DNA of 64,000 nt from NCBI RefSeq assembly GCF_022539505.1, contig NC_061514.1:222851837-222915836 (forward strand), read 5' to 3'. A program made the translations under genes and the position numbers. Position 1 is the stretch's first letter; each line of letters starts with the position of its first letter. The DNA is from Lolium rigidum. Taxonomy: Eukaryota; Streptophyta; Magnoliopsida; Poales; Poaceae. Positions 22,445 to 33,041 of the stretch are shown here, in pieces. Below the pieces are notes generated by a model. That model was not told the DNA's origin, searched no databases, and saw only the letters and a list, made by a program, of their open reading frames with translations.

Positions 22445-23323
22445 TGTCGTGGTATCGTCATGGCATATGCCATAGGGTGGCTAATCGAAGGTGGTTCCTA
22501 GATGGTCTCACGGTGGTATCCGGATGCGGGTATGGGGACGAATGACACGGTCGACGTACCCAGGTTCGAGGCCCTCCGGTGGAGGTAAAACCTCTATGAG
22601 TGTATATGATGATCACACGGTACAATGGTGCTCCTAGAGCTGTATCCGGCTGCTCGGGGAGGCTAAGGTAGACAAAGGTCTCTCTCCTCGAGTAGCGCTA
22701 AGACTAGAATGAAGTAAGAATGATCGATCGTCCCCCGCTCGAGGGGGGTAGTGCAGCTTATATAGGCGCTGGCACTTTACAATGAAGTCCCTAAGAACTA
22801 GTGGGCGACTAGCCGGCTTCGGCTCCTGCTCCTTCCCGAGGCGTTGACGTCAGGAGCCGCTGAGGCCTCATGGCCTGTCCCATCAGCCTGCCAGAGTCAG
22901 CGGTATGGAGAGGAGGTGTCTCTGTCGCCATCATGCCCTGTAGCCGGTACGGATCGGCGTACGCCATGATGGCCTGTCCGCCGCGTGGCACTATTGCTCT
23001 ACAGTGCCCCGCGCTTTACGGGAGATGAGGTCAGCGTGGACCTGCGAACCCGGACCACCTACCCAGTTCCTTCTCATGCAAGACTCGCCAGCCTCGAGTC
23101 GGTCTATTGTGTAAACCCCAGTCGGATATGGCTTGTAGAAGCCGGCCCAGCCACAGCGCAGACGACCGCAGCCAGGCCGACTAGGACTTAGAGCCAGCCG
23201 GCTTCCGAAGCAGCCGGCCACGGCTCCAGCCGGCTGCTCCTCAGCCGGCCTTTGCCGCGAGCCGGCCAACCTCTAGCCGGCTGCTCCGCGTCCATTGCCC
23301 TACCCGGGGTCTTCCCCCCGACA
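22445..23323 (-). mobile_element. Solo LTR F (Gypsy type)
   Basis: An 879 bp LTR in reverse orientation: TGTCGTGGTATCG at the left, CTTCCCCCCGACA at the right (TGTCGGGGGG on the minus strand). Perfect 5 bp duplications CCCGG lie at 22440-22444 and 23324-23328. It contains a minus-strand TATA box (22758-22764) and a periodic AGCCGGC cluster in U3. No internal domain remains, so it is the product of LTR-LTR recombination. It is unrelated to the C LTR it interrupts. Confidence 0.9.
23196..23281. repeat. Six AGCCGGC heptamers at about 16 bp spacing
   Basis: AGCCGGC begins at 23196, 23212, 23228, 23243, 23260 and 23275 (steps 16, 16, 15, 17, 15), with outlying copies at 23140 and 22811. It lies in U3 of solo LTR F, about 430 bp upstream of the TATA box in LTR orientation. 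Could be a protein-binding array or decayed short tandem repeats. Confidence 0.7.
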
Positions 23324-23808
23324 CCCGGGCTTGCCGGATCTAGGCACTGTCGATTGTACACCCATGAAGTATACCCACAACAGTAGTCCCCACAGTTCTT
23401 CGAGATTCACCTCTTGTTTCCGCCTTGCAAACGCCTCGCGTCTTCCGGCAATCTCGGTAACATAGAGAAACTTGAAGAACTCCAACTTCATATTTTCTTC
23501 TTTTCCAACTCTTGTTCGAAAAATATCTTCATCCCGCGGGACTTCACCCATCGACAGTATCATTGCTACATGTCTCCGGGTTACTCCCCTGCGTGGACAA
23601 GAGTTCACAGCCTTTCAAACTGCTACCCGTAACCTACAAAAGGTTCAAACGGTTCCGCCAATCTTTGCGCCATTTTCGGACGATTTGAGCGGTAACTTAT
23701 CCTTAGCCATTTTTACCACTTAGGGTTTTTGACACGTGTCGCTCATCCAACGGCGCGACGCTTGCGTTCCGACCACAGGATGCGGAGCACGAATCTCCTC
23801 CCCTCGGC

Positions 23809-23818
23809 CTATAAATAT
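23809..23818 (+). promoter_or_regulatory. TATA box for the antisense gene of element C
   Basis: CTATAAATAT in a GC-rich context (CTCGGCCTATAAATATCC), followed about 30 bp later by a pyrimidine-rich likely start region. It points along the plus strand, opposite to C gag-pol, and lies 0.3 kb upstream of the first coding exon. Confidence 0.65.
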
Positions 23819-24131
23819 CCGCCGTTCAGCCCTAATCACCCCATTCGCCCCCTTTTCACCTCTCAGCACAGCGCCGCCTCCAAGCTCCTCCTCCGCCGCA
23901 CCGGAGTCCGCCGGAAGTTCACCGGAGCACCATCGCCGCCGCGTGCTGTTCTTCCTGTTCTTAAGTCCGGCGAGCCACCGCAGCGAAACCTCGCCGCCGA
24001 CGACCCCAACCACCGCGGAAGCCATTCCGGTAAGCCCTCAAGCTTTGCCTTCTCACCGTAGTTGGTAGGGATGACTAGGGTTTTCTTCATAGGATCCGGC
24101 TAAGTTTATCCAGCTCGCATTTTCTTCGCAG

Positions 24132-27100
24132 ATGTCTTCTTCTACTCCGCCTCCCTCGACTAAGCCAATCATGGCGACCCCCATCTCCTCCGCCCCTCCT
24201 CCCCTCGTCCCAGTTCATCTAGAGCCTCGGAAGGACTCCGGAAAGAACATTGAAGGATCGTCAGCCAACCCGGAGGAAACTGCGGGTACTTAACAGATGG
24301 AGAAGAAGGTGGAGGAGGAGGCAGCCACCAAAAAATCAAAGGCTCACAAGCGAGATAACGAAGCCAAAGGGAAATGGTGGCCCTGTTTCACCACGGAGAC
24401 CGAGCTCCGCAATCTCGAGGCGGAGGGTTTTATAAAACCCGGATCCTGGCGGACGATCTCAGGCGAACAGAATCCCGCTCCCGAAGCCAGAGAGTGGGTG
24501 GTGACCAAGGCGCTCGTTGAGCGCGGCTTCTCATTCCCGCCCATCGATTTCTTCTCGGAAATCCTGAAGGCGTACGAGCTCCAGCCTCACCATATCGCTC
24601 CGAACATCATCTTGGCCATCAGCAACCACGCAACGCTGTGTGAAGGCCACCTCCGGATAACTCCAATACTACTTCTCCGTCAAAAAGGAGAAAGTCTCTC
24701 AGACTTCCACGCTGTCCACCTATGGTGGCGTCACCTTCAAGCTCCGCCCCGGGCGCGTGTACCTGCACACAGATCGTCATGAGTTTGTGTGGTACTGGTC
24801 CGGCAATTTTTTCTACCCGAAGGATGTGTCGGATCCGGCATCTCCAAAGGTGCTACCGGACTTCAAGGACGCCCCCGGCGAGACTGCGGCATGGACTCAA
24901 TGTCCCCATCTCTCCGAGTCACCTCAACTGACTCGGGCGATTAGACGGATCTGCAAGCTTACAAACGAGGGCTTGTCGGGGAAAGACCTCACCATGTCCT
25001 GGTTTACTAAGAGGATCCAGCCCCTGCAACATCGGGACCGCCTGCTGTTCCAGTACACGGTCCGTGAGGATACCTTGCGCACCTCTAAGGACAATCTCTC
25101 CGCCGACGCCTTGGACAGGCGGCTCCGAGTGCTGATCAAGATTCCGCGTGAGCTCAAGATTCACGTGTGCAACAAAGATATCCACACCAACGGCTCCGGG
25201 ACCGCGGTATGTTTCCTTGACTCAACTGTTGATTCCTTTTCAATCTCAAATTTTTCTAAGTGTTGGCTGGGTAACTTAGCTCGAAGCCCTTGAGGAGAGC
25301 GAACTCGGAACTCTTATCCGGGTCCCTCACGCGGGCAACACTGACCCGGAGGTTGCGTCCGACGCGGAAGTTCCTGAGGCTCCGTGTCCCTCAAAAAGGA
25401 AAAGGGGTGCTTCCTCCAGCCCCGCTACTAAACGTGCCCGCGAAGTGCTTAGCACCGCGGCTACCCGAAAGGCGGAGGCGGAGAAGAAGCGCCTTAAGCT
25501 CATTGACACCAGCAACCGAGCCCAACCCGACATAGACCAATTTTTCAGACCATCTGGGTAAGCGCTTGGTTTCCGTCTTAAAATTCTTTTGTTACTGTGA
25601 ATCAGCATATGCTAAACGGTATGCCTCTTTTATCTTGCAACAAAAGCTCCGGAAGCCAGCCCCCAAGATCCCCAAGAATAAAGCGAAGCCCTCTCCGGCT
25701 TCTGTGCCCGTCACACCGGAGGTGGAGGTTCCGCCCAAGGCCTCTTCTACCGCCAAGCCGGACCCTAAGGACGTCATCAACCTTGATGACCTCCCTGAAG
25801 AACCAACTACCGAAACCGGCCACGGCGAGTCGGCAAGGGCGCGTCCTCATCAGCACCTCCGCCTGAGAAGCCTACCGTTACCTCAGCTGAAGCTCCGGCT
25901 GATGAAGTTGAGAAGAAGTTATCCCTAAGTCGTGCCACCGACACGCCCCAGACTCACCCTCACCTCTTTCCGATTCTGCAAAAGGTCCCCCTCTCACAGC
26001 GCCACGCGGAGATCTTCGCCATGATGGACCAAGTATGGGGGCTGCGAACACGGAAGAGCAGGAGCTGAATGACCTCGAAAGTGGTCTTAAGATCTTCTTC
26101 GCCAAGCACAAGAATGTGCGTCGGGTAACACTAGCCCCCAAGCATTGGGTTGGACATTTTTCCGGATAACATGTGTGAGCCGATGCTTTTAAATGCGCAT
26201 CTTAGCGGAAATTTAGAATTTTCCCATCTAAGGATTTAAACCTGTCGCCAGCCCCCAGAATTTTGAATTTCCGGCTAACCACTGCCTGCTTCTCAGAACA
26301 CGCGGAAACTACACGAAGACCTGCGCGTCCATGTGCTGGAGCAAATGACGGAGATTGAAGGGCTGCGCTAGAACGCCGAAAATAGCCATAAGGCTTTATC
26401 TATCCTGGAGACCCGCTTGAACGGTAAGAATTCCGGGTTGCTCGCGGATCTTATCTTGAACGATCATAGTGCATAATTTGTGTGAGTTTCCGCCTTACAG
26501 AAGAAATTGCCAAGCGCCCCACCGTCGATGCCCTTTCCGCCAAGATCCAAGTTTTAGAGGCGGAGAATGAATCTCTCAAGAAATTCCTGAACGAATCCTC
26601 CGAGAAGGAAACTACGAGAGAAGAAGGAGCTCTTGGAGAAACATGATCGCGACATGGCGGAACTTGCTGACAAACTTAAAAAGAGCCAGCAAAGTGTCCA
26701 GACCTTAACGGCGAAGAACAAGAGTCAGGAGGCGGAGGCGGAAGCTATTGACAAGATGATTTTCCGTAAGCTTCCTCATAATTTGCTTTGTCCGCGGAAG
26801 AAATTGATCGTGCTATTTCGCAGCAAGTCTTGGCTTCGAATGGACCAAAGATTCGACCCTCAAAAGGATCGAAGCGTATGATGAAGCGCGGAGTTCAATT
26901 GATGACCTCTTCGAGGCATGTCGCGGAGTCGCCAAATCATTGTCCCCGAAGAGAGCCAAGACCACGGTGATTGACACCATGTCCAAGCTCATGAAGCGAT
27001 TGCTCGGAGCTCATCAAGGATTGGCAGGAATCTTCTGCCCGCGGAGTTGCTTCCCTCATTTTGGCCACATGCAAAGCGCACTTCCCAACCATGAGGTTTG

Positions 27101-27399
27101 CGGATGTTGCACGCAGAACTCCCAAGGGCACCAACATGAGAGCCATTCTCGCGGAGACCCAAGGATACGATCGACTCTTTGTTGGACGAGTTAACCACTC
27201 GTTCTGGTACAACAAGCACGATCTTCCCAAGGGCTTCTCTAACGCGGAGGACGAAGAAGAAGGTGCTGAGGAAGGTGACGAGGAAGGCTCCGGATCAAGC
27301 GCTGATCATTCCGTTGAGGGCTCCGACGACGACTCTGGCGACGATTCCGGTGATGGCTCCGCCTACATAGCTTCCGATGAGGACCAATCCTCCGAGTGA
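24132..27399 (+). pseudogene. Multi-exon antisense gene (aORF) of element C
   Basis: Plus-strand gene between C pol and the 3' LTR. A leader intron 24030-24131 (GTAAGC...CGCAG) precedes ATG at 24132. Proposed exons are 24132-25206, 25280-25557, 25647-26124, 26297-26423, 26501-26765 and about 26798-27399, with GT donors and mostly AG acceptors; the last acceptor reads CGG where CAG is expected. Exon 2 encodes WWPCFTTETELRNLEAEGF and a following region that resembles the plant 'putative gypsy-type transposon' domain (Transposase_28-like, from memory). Later exons are Lys-rich, then coiled-coil (heptads in 26500-26760), then an acidic Asp/Ser/Glu tail ending at 27399. An in-frame TAA at 24291, a frameshift near 24665 and others break it. 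Tat-lineage elements are known to carry such antisense frames; the function is unknown. Confidence 0.75.
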
Positions 27400-27959
27400 G
27401 ACCTGTCAGATAGTCAAACTGATGTATCATTTTGGCCCCGGAATGGGTTTTTAATATAACTTAAATTCTTAAGTAGCTAGGGACGAAACACTTATGCATG
27501 GGCGGAAAATACTTATCCTGCTATCCGTTTGAATATTATTTGCATGTTTCGTTTATTGAAAGCAAGTGTTGGTTTCTATCTTTTGCGGCTTGCTCACTTG
27601 ACCTTCCACGAGCCGGAAGACCATTAGCCGGAAATGCTCGCCAGCGGCGACGAAGCCCAATGGCAATCCGTCAATAACCGCGGAAACAAGCCCCCGGGCA
27701 AGGTGCCGGAAATCGCTAACAGGAATCCATGAGTTCGCAACATAAAATATTTCCACCAGAAAACTTAAGCTTACGTCAAAAAAACAATTTTCAAAATCAC
27801 AACTTTCATACACGCCTAGGCGGAAATATCCAGCTCTGCGGTTTTAGTCGAAAAACATACACGATCTAAAAATGAACAAGTAAAGGAGGTAGAAGACTCA
27901 AAGAGTGAACCAAAAGCTTTATTTCATTGATCATGTATAACTATTACAAGGTATGTAAT
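27400..27959. other. Convergent 3' region between antisense gene and pol
   Basis: About 560 bp with no gene. The plus-strand antisense gene stops at 27399 and the minus-strand pol ends near 27960, so this stretch must hold both 3' untranslated regions. It is AT-richer than either gene. I see no hairpin or clear repeat. Confidence 0.6.
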
Positions 27960-29105
27960 TCTAAAATTTTGCTAAGTGTGGAAAGGACGTAGTTGTGCAA
28001 TGTTCCAGGGACGTTCTGTTTCATCGTATATGTCATCCGGATCCTCTCTTGCGTTTCCGGTACCAGTTAGCAGGTCTGTCCTTTAGCTCCCGGAAATCGA
28101 AAAGGTAGTATGATCTATTGTGAAGCACTTTGCTAACGACGAAGGGTCCTTCCCATGGAGATTGCAACTTATGATCTTTCACCTGGCGAAGGTGGAGGAC
28201 CAGGTCTCCGGCCATAAACGAGCGATTTCGAACTCGGCGAGCTGTGATAGCATCGGAGTTTCTGTCTGGTAGATGGTGGAAAGTTGGTCAGCTAAATTCC
28301 GAGCCTCTTCGATCGGGTCCACGAGATAGGCTGTCCGGCCTCGTCAGCAGTTTCTTCATTGTAGGCGGAAACTCGCGGTGAATCGTGGATGATATCGGAG
28401 GGGAGCACGGCTTCGGATCCGTATACCGGGAAGAACAGAGTGAATTCGGTTGACCTGTTAGGGGTAGTTCGCAAACTCCACAGAACAGATTCTAACTCCT
28501 CAGCCCAAGCTAAGGCTGCACGTCACAGCGATTCTTCAAGGCGTGGTTTGATCCCGGATAATATGAGGCCGTTGGCTCTTTCGACCTGACCATTGGATTG
28601 TGGATGAGCCACAGATGCAAGGTCAAGCTGGATCCCTACATCATGACAATAATCCTTCAATTCTCCCTGTGCGAAGTTTGTGCCATTATCTGTGATTATG
28701 CTGTGTGGGATGCCGAATCTCGTCACGAGGCTGCAAACAAATTTTAGTGCCGTAGCACCATCGGCCTTTCTCACTGGCTTTGCCTAGATCCACTTCTCGA
28801 ACTTGTCAACAACGACCGGGAGGTACTCAAAACCGCCGGGAGATGATTTCTTTAATTTACCAACCATATCGAGCCCCCGGACCGCAAACGACCGAGGTGA
28901 TAGGGATGGTCTTCAGCTCTTGGGCTGGAGCGTTTGGTTGAGTAGCATAGTACCTGGCAACCTCGGCAGGTTTTTACCGGCTTGTCGAGCATCTTCTTTA
29001 GGCTGTGAGCCGGTAAAACCCGAGCCGAAAAGCTTTTGCAACGAGTGACTCAGGGGCGGCATGATGTCCGCAATCCCCGCATGGATCACTACGAGGATTT
29101 CAATG
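27960..29105 (-). pseudogene. Element C integrase, frameshifted
   Basis: Would join element DNA to the chromosome. The catalytic core is readable at 28774-28523: IITDNGTNF (second catalytic Asp) and HPQSNGQVERAN (catalytic Glu). Downstream, FPVYGSEAVLPSDI (28474-28292) and the C-terminal chromatin/DNA-binding part GDLVL...KLQSPWEGPFVVSKVL (28215-28033) are in other frames. The N-terminal zinc-binding region (about 29050-28850) is present but split over frames. At least four frame changes make it inactive as read. Confidence 0.82.
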
Positions 29106-30491
29106 CTATCTTGATTGGAGACGCATTTGAGAAATACTCTCGTTGCGCTTCGTTTGTAGAGCTGTCTCGTCAACAATTGTGTAGGATCTTGCTCGTCCGG
29201 TGATCCGTCGTGCGAGGAACTCGTCCTCCGGCAACTTCTGATCGATGAGGTAGTCCAGGAAAGGCTGCGTCCAGGCCGGAATGATGACCATCACTTCCCT
29301 AGCCGGAGATACTGCCACCTCTGGATTTTCCGGGTTAGCGCCCTTCACCAAGGGTATCCATAGGTGCTCTAGGAAAATACCAGGTGGAATTGGTTTCCTG
29401 CCGGATCCGAACTTGGATAGCATGTCTGCCGCTGCGTTGTCGTCTCGCCTGATGTACTTGACTTCGTATCCGAGGAAGCATTTGGCGACCGCTACCATGA
29501 CGGAGTTTCTAGCGTTCCAGGTTCCGGCTACTTGTTGTGCCACCAGGTCGGAATCTCCACAGCAAATGATGTGCTTGATCCCAATTTCCTTAGCGATATG
29601 CGGACCATGTAGTAGAGCCTCGTATTCCGCCATATTATTTGTAGCTTCGAAGTGAATCTGCAGGACATACTGCAGTTCTTCTCCGGTAGGGGACTTGAGG
29701 GTGACTCCGGCTCCTGAGCCTTGATGCTGCTTGGATCCGTCGAAGTGCATGACCCACGTTTCTGGTTCCGGCTCTAGATTTGCATCCGGAGCTTCTGTCC
29801 AATCCGCAACGAAATCTGCCAAGATCTGACACTTGATCGCAGTCCTGGCTTTGTAACTGATGTCGAAGGCGGATAATTCGATGCCCCATTTTGCTGTGCG
29901 TCCTGTTGCATCAGCGTTGTTGAGAATTGTTGATAGCGGAGCCTTGCTCACGACTGTTATTGGATGCTCTTGGAAGTAGTGCCTCAGCTTCCTGCTACCT
30001 AGGAATACACCATAGGCTAGCTTTTGAAAGTGAGGATATCTTTGTTTGGATTCCGTCAGTACCTCGCTAATGTAATAGACAGGCCTTTGGACTCCATACT
30101 CGTGACCTTCTTCCTTTCGCTCCACCACGATGATGAGACTAATGACTTTGTTGGTAGCTGCCAGGTAAAGGAGCATAGGCTCTGACTCTTCTGGAGCTGC
30201 TAGGATAGGTGGGGAGGTGAGTATTTCCTTCAACCCTTGGAGTGTTGCATCTGCCGCGTCGTCCCAGACAAATTTTTCTGTTTTCTTCAGTAGCTTGTAC
30301 AGAGGTAGCGCCTTCTCACCAAGACGGCTAACAAACCTACTGATTGCTGCGACACAACCGGTTAGTCGTTGCACATCTTCGAGACAAGTTGGCCTTTTGA
30401 TGCACAGGATTGCCTTGATTTTCTCCGGGTTAACATCAATGCCCCTGTTAGAGACGATGAAGCCAAGGAGTTTTCCGTGCTGGAACGCCAA
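29106..30491 (-). CDS. Element C RT C-terminus, RNase H and second RNase H
   Basis: An open stretch of 461 codons. It starts in the RT thumb (NPEKIKAIL, then RLTGCVAAISRFVSRLGEKA) and continues through the normal Gypsy RNase H/connection region (RPVYYISEVLTESKQRYP). A second, plant/archaeal-type RNase H follows with FDGS, NMAEYEALL, GDSDLV and NAAADMLS, its four acidic positions. Two consecutive RNase H domains are characteristic of the Tat lineage and are the best evidence for placing C there. The frame ends at 29106 by a frameshift before the integrase. Confidence 0.88.
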   Translation of the reverse strand: MAFQHGKLLGFIVSNRGIDVNPEKIKAILCIKRPTCLEDVQRLTGCVAAISRFVSRLGEKALPLYKLLKKTEKFVWDDAADATLQGLKEILTSPPILAAPEESEPMLLYLAATNKVISLIIVVERKEEGHEYGVQRPVYYISEVLTESKQRYPHFQKLAYGVFLGSRKLRHYFQEHPITVVSKAPLSTILNNADATGRTAKWGIELSAFDISYKARTAIKCQILADFVADWTEAPDANLEPEPETWVMHFDGSKQHQGSGAGVTLKSPTGEELQYVLQIHFEATNNMAEYEALLHGPHIAKEIGIKHIICCGDSDLVAQQVAGTWNARNSVMVAVAKCFLGYEVKYIRRDDNAAADMLSKFGSGRKPIPPGIFLEHLWIPLVKGANPENPEVAVSPAREVMVIIPAWTQPFLDYLIDQKLPEDEFLARRITGRARSYTIVDETALQTKRNESISQMRLQSR

Positions 30492-31140
30492 AGACGCACT
30501 TCAGCGGATTCAACATCATCTTGTACCGTCGGAGGTTCTCAAAGGTTTCTGTGAGGTCGCTGATCAAGTCGGATCCTTTCCGGGTCATGACCGCGGTCGT
30601 CGACGTAAGCGTGTACGTTCCGGCCAATTTGGTCCTTCAAGCACCGCTGCATCGTACGTTGGTAAGTGGCACTTGCATTTTTCAAACCAAAAGGCATGGT
30701 GACATAGCAGTAAGTGCCGAAAGGGTGATGAACAAGGTCGCCTTTTGGTCGGACTTCTTCATCCGGATCCGGTGATACCCGGAATATGCGTCAAGAAACA
30801 AGAAGTTCCGCCCCTGCCCTCGAATCAATGACTTGGTCAATGCGCGGCAAGGGGAACGGATCCTTTGGACAATACTTATTCAAGCCAGAGTAATCGATGC
30901 ACATTCTTAGTATTTCAGAGTTCTTTTTGGGTACAAGGACGGGATTTGCGACCCAATCAGTATGGATAACTTCTACTACAAAACCTGCCTCTAGTAACTT
31001 TGGTAATTCCATTCCTATGGCGCGGCGCTTCTTATCTCCAAAGCGTCGCATAGCTTGCTTCACCGGTTTAGCCCCCGGATTTATGTTGAGGTAGTGCTCG
31101 GCGAGCTCCTAGGTACTCCGGACATGTCAGAAGGCTGCCA
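30492..31140 (-). pseudogene. Element C reverse transcriptase, frameshifted
   Basis: The N-terminal RT half is open at 31063-30791 with PVLVPKKNSEILRMCIDYSGLNK and the DPFPLPRIDQVID motif, then breaks. The catalytic YVDD is encoded at 30607-30596 on the minus strand in another frame. Two or more indels between 30800 and 30490 separate these from the thumb and RNase H in the following open stretch. Confidence 0.85.
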
Positions 31141-31188
31141 TGCGAAGATGTCCATGTTAGCGCGGAGGAACTCGACGAGCGCGTCTTC

Positions 31189-31899
31189 CTATTTGGGGTC
31201 CATGTTGGCTCCGACCGAGACCTGCTTAGTGGTATTGCCTTCCTTGAAGTCGATCTTCTTGGTCTCTATCGCGGCCTTGAACGAGGTTTTCTGTTCGGAG
31301 ATCTGCTTCTTGGTGGTGTGCATCTCTGTTGGATCCACCGTAGCTCTGTAGCCTTGCAGCTCCTCTCCAGATATCACAGACTCTGCGAAGGCGGCTTCGC
31401 CTAGCTCGCACTCGTGAGCCTTCTTGTAGTCTCCGGATACGGTAATCATACCATTGGGACCCAGAATCTTGAGCTTGTTGTAAATGTAGCACGCCCTTGC
31501 TTGAAACTTGTGGTAGGTGGGCCTGCCGAAGATGACGTGGTAGGAGCTCTTGAAGGGCACGACCTCAAATGTGATTTTCTCTTCGCGGAAGTTATTGATA
31601 TCGCCGAAGGCCACGGGAATTATGATGCTGCCAAGGGAATTCGCCTTTTTACCCGGAACCACACCATGAAATTCAGTGGTGCTGTGCTTAAGCTGTTCCT
31701 TGGTAAGGTTCATCCGCTCCAGAGTCTCCAGGTACATGATGTTCAAGCTGGCTCCGCCGTCCATAAGGCACTTGGAGAAATCATACCCGTCAATGCTGGG
31801 ACTTACAACCAAGGCGTAGCACTCTTTCGGGATGACAGTAGGATGATCGTGTCTGTCAAACATACATGGAGTTTCCGACCACCTGACATACTGCGGCAC
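31189..31899 (-). CDS. Element C aspartic protease region
   Basis: Processes the Gag-Pol polyprotein. The 236 open codons include the active-site region LMDGGASLNIMYLETL. This is the Tat-type variant of the retroviral D-S/T-G motif: an extra Gly follows Asp, as is usual in this lineage. A flap-like region (GVVPGKKANSLGSI) and the C-terminal FGRPTYHKF follow. Downstream is the acidic/Lys-rich linker to RT. The first Met at 31899 is probably internal to the gag-pol frame rather than a real start. Confidence 0.82.
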   Translation of the reverse strand: MPQYVRWSETPCMFDRHDHPTVIPKECYALVVSPSIDGYDFSKCLMDGGASLNIMYLETLERMNLTKEQLKHSTTEFHGVVPGKKANSLGSIIIPVAFGDINNFREEKITFEVVPFKSSYHVIFGRPTYHKFQARACYIYNKLKILGPNGMITVSGDYKKAHECELGEAAFAESVISGEELQGYRATVDPTEMHTTKKQISEQKTSFKAAIETKKIDFKEGNTTKQVSVGANMDPK

Positions 31900-31901
31900 A
31901 G

Positions 31902-33023
31902 CCGGAACTGTGGCGTTCAGGATCCGGAGAGCTGACTTGCTGGCACGGACTGTTGGGGTTCCGAGGAAGGTGTGGTACGCACCCGCGCTCTTTTTGACAA
32001 AGGGTTGGGTTTAGCTGCGGATCCTTCCTTGGGATCCGGCGAAGCATCATCCTCATCCATTGCCTCGGAACTATCTTCCTCATTGTCCTTGTTCTTGCCC
32101 TTGCCTCCTTTGCCGCGTGGGCGGTGCTTCCGGGCTCGCTTGTATCCTGCTTCCGGGTCAGCTTTGAGATCGTTGACCCACTTGCAGTTGCGATTAGTGT
32201 GAGTGGACTTCCCCATAGCCGGATCCAGGTGGGCCAGGCAGGGCATGTCTCTCTACTCCTCGTAAGTTTGGGGGGCGCGGGTTCCGGCAGCGGTGACCTC
32301 GTCACCATGCTGCTGGCCCCTGCCGGCTCCGCCTCCGCGACCGCGGCCTCTTCCGCCTCCTTGACCTCCGCGTTGGAAAGCCATGGCGACCATCTCGGAT
32401 CCGCCACTCTTCTGGTCATCAGGGGGATTTTTCCGCTTAATGCCGCTGCTGCTACTGTTGTCACGGTTCTTCTTCTGCTGGTGCAGGGGAATTGTTGTGG
32501 CTGCGAGATCTCCGCCTGCGTCGTCATCGGCGGCAGTGTGATCGCTGGCAATGGTGATCATGTCATCCAAAGTCAGTTTATTTGCGTTGACCAAGCAAGT
32601 GAGCTTGTGCCACAGCAGTCCTCCTCTCTGCAATCCACCTATGAAGGCGTGCATGGCTGTGCGATTATCGATGTTTTCGCACTCATTCCCGGTTGCCAAC
32701 CATCGTGTAAGGAAGTTCCTTGATGTTTCTCCCTTTTTCTGGATACATGCCTGTAGGTCGCTTGTCGTGGCAGGTCTCTTGTAGGTCCCCCTGAAGTGCT
32801 TTTCAAAGGCGGTCTTCAGGTCGAACCAACAAAAGATGGAGTTCTTCTCGAGGTCGCTGAGCCAGATCCGGGCTGGACCTACAAGGTACAACTGAAGCAT
32901 GCGGCAAGCGATATTAGGGGTTCCTCCGGCGAAGGTTACTGCATTATAGTAATCCTCAATCCAGGTATCCGGCCTTTCCATGCCATCATAATTCTTCAGG
33001 TTTCCAGGTAGCTTGAGGTTCAT
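31902..33023 (-). pseudogene. Element C gag capsid-like domain and nucleocapsid tail
   Basis: 33023-32253 encodes the retrotransposon gag core: LPGNLKNYDGMERPDTWIEDY, then W-rich helices (ARIWLSDLEKNSIFCWFDLKTAFEKHF) and ETSRNFLTRW, ending in a Gly/Arg-rich segment (GGQGGGRGRGRGGG). After a stop it continues in another frame at 32246-31917 with Lys-rich and acidic stretches. In place of a standard CCHC knuckle there is a C...H...H...C-like pattern (CLAHLDPAMGKSTHTNRNC), a form I associate with this lineage. Confidence 0.82.
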
Positions 33024-33041
33024 CCTTGGCTTTGGTTCCTC

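Larger units (their letters stand above)
22339..23382 (-). mobile_element. Element C 3' LTR, inner pieces, interrupted by solo LTR F
   Basis: The C LTR resumes at TAAGGATCCGGCTTCCC (matching 42652 onward in the right LTR) and runs to 22444. It then continues from about 23329 to CCCACAACA at 23382. With 8337-8734 the LTR totals about 560 bp. The next bases (GTAGTCCCCACAG) are the complement of a purine-rich tract, as expected before a 3' LTR on the minus strand. Confidence 0.75.
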
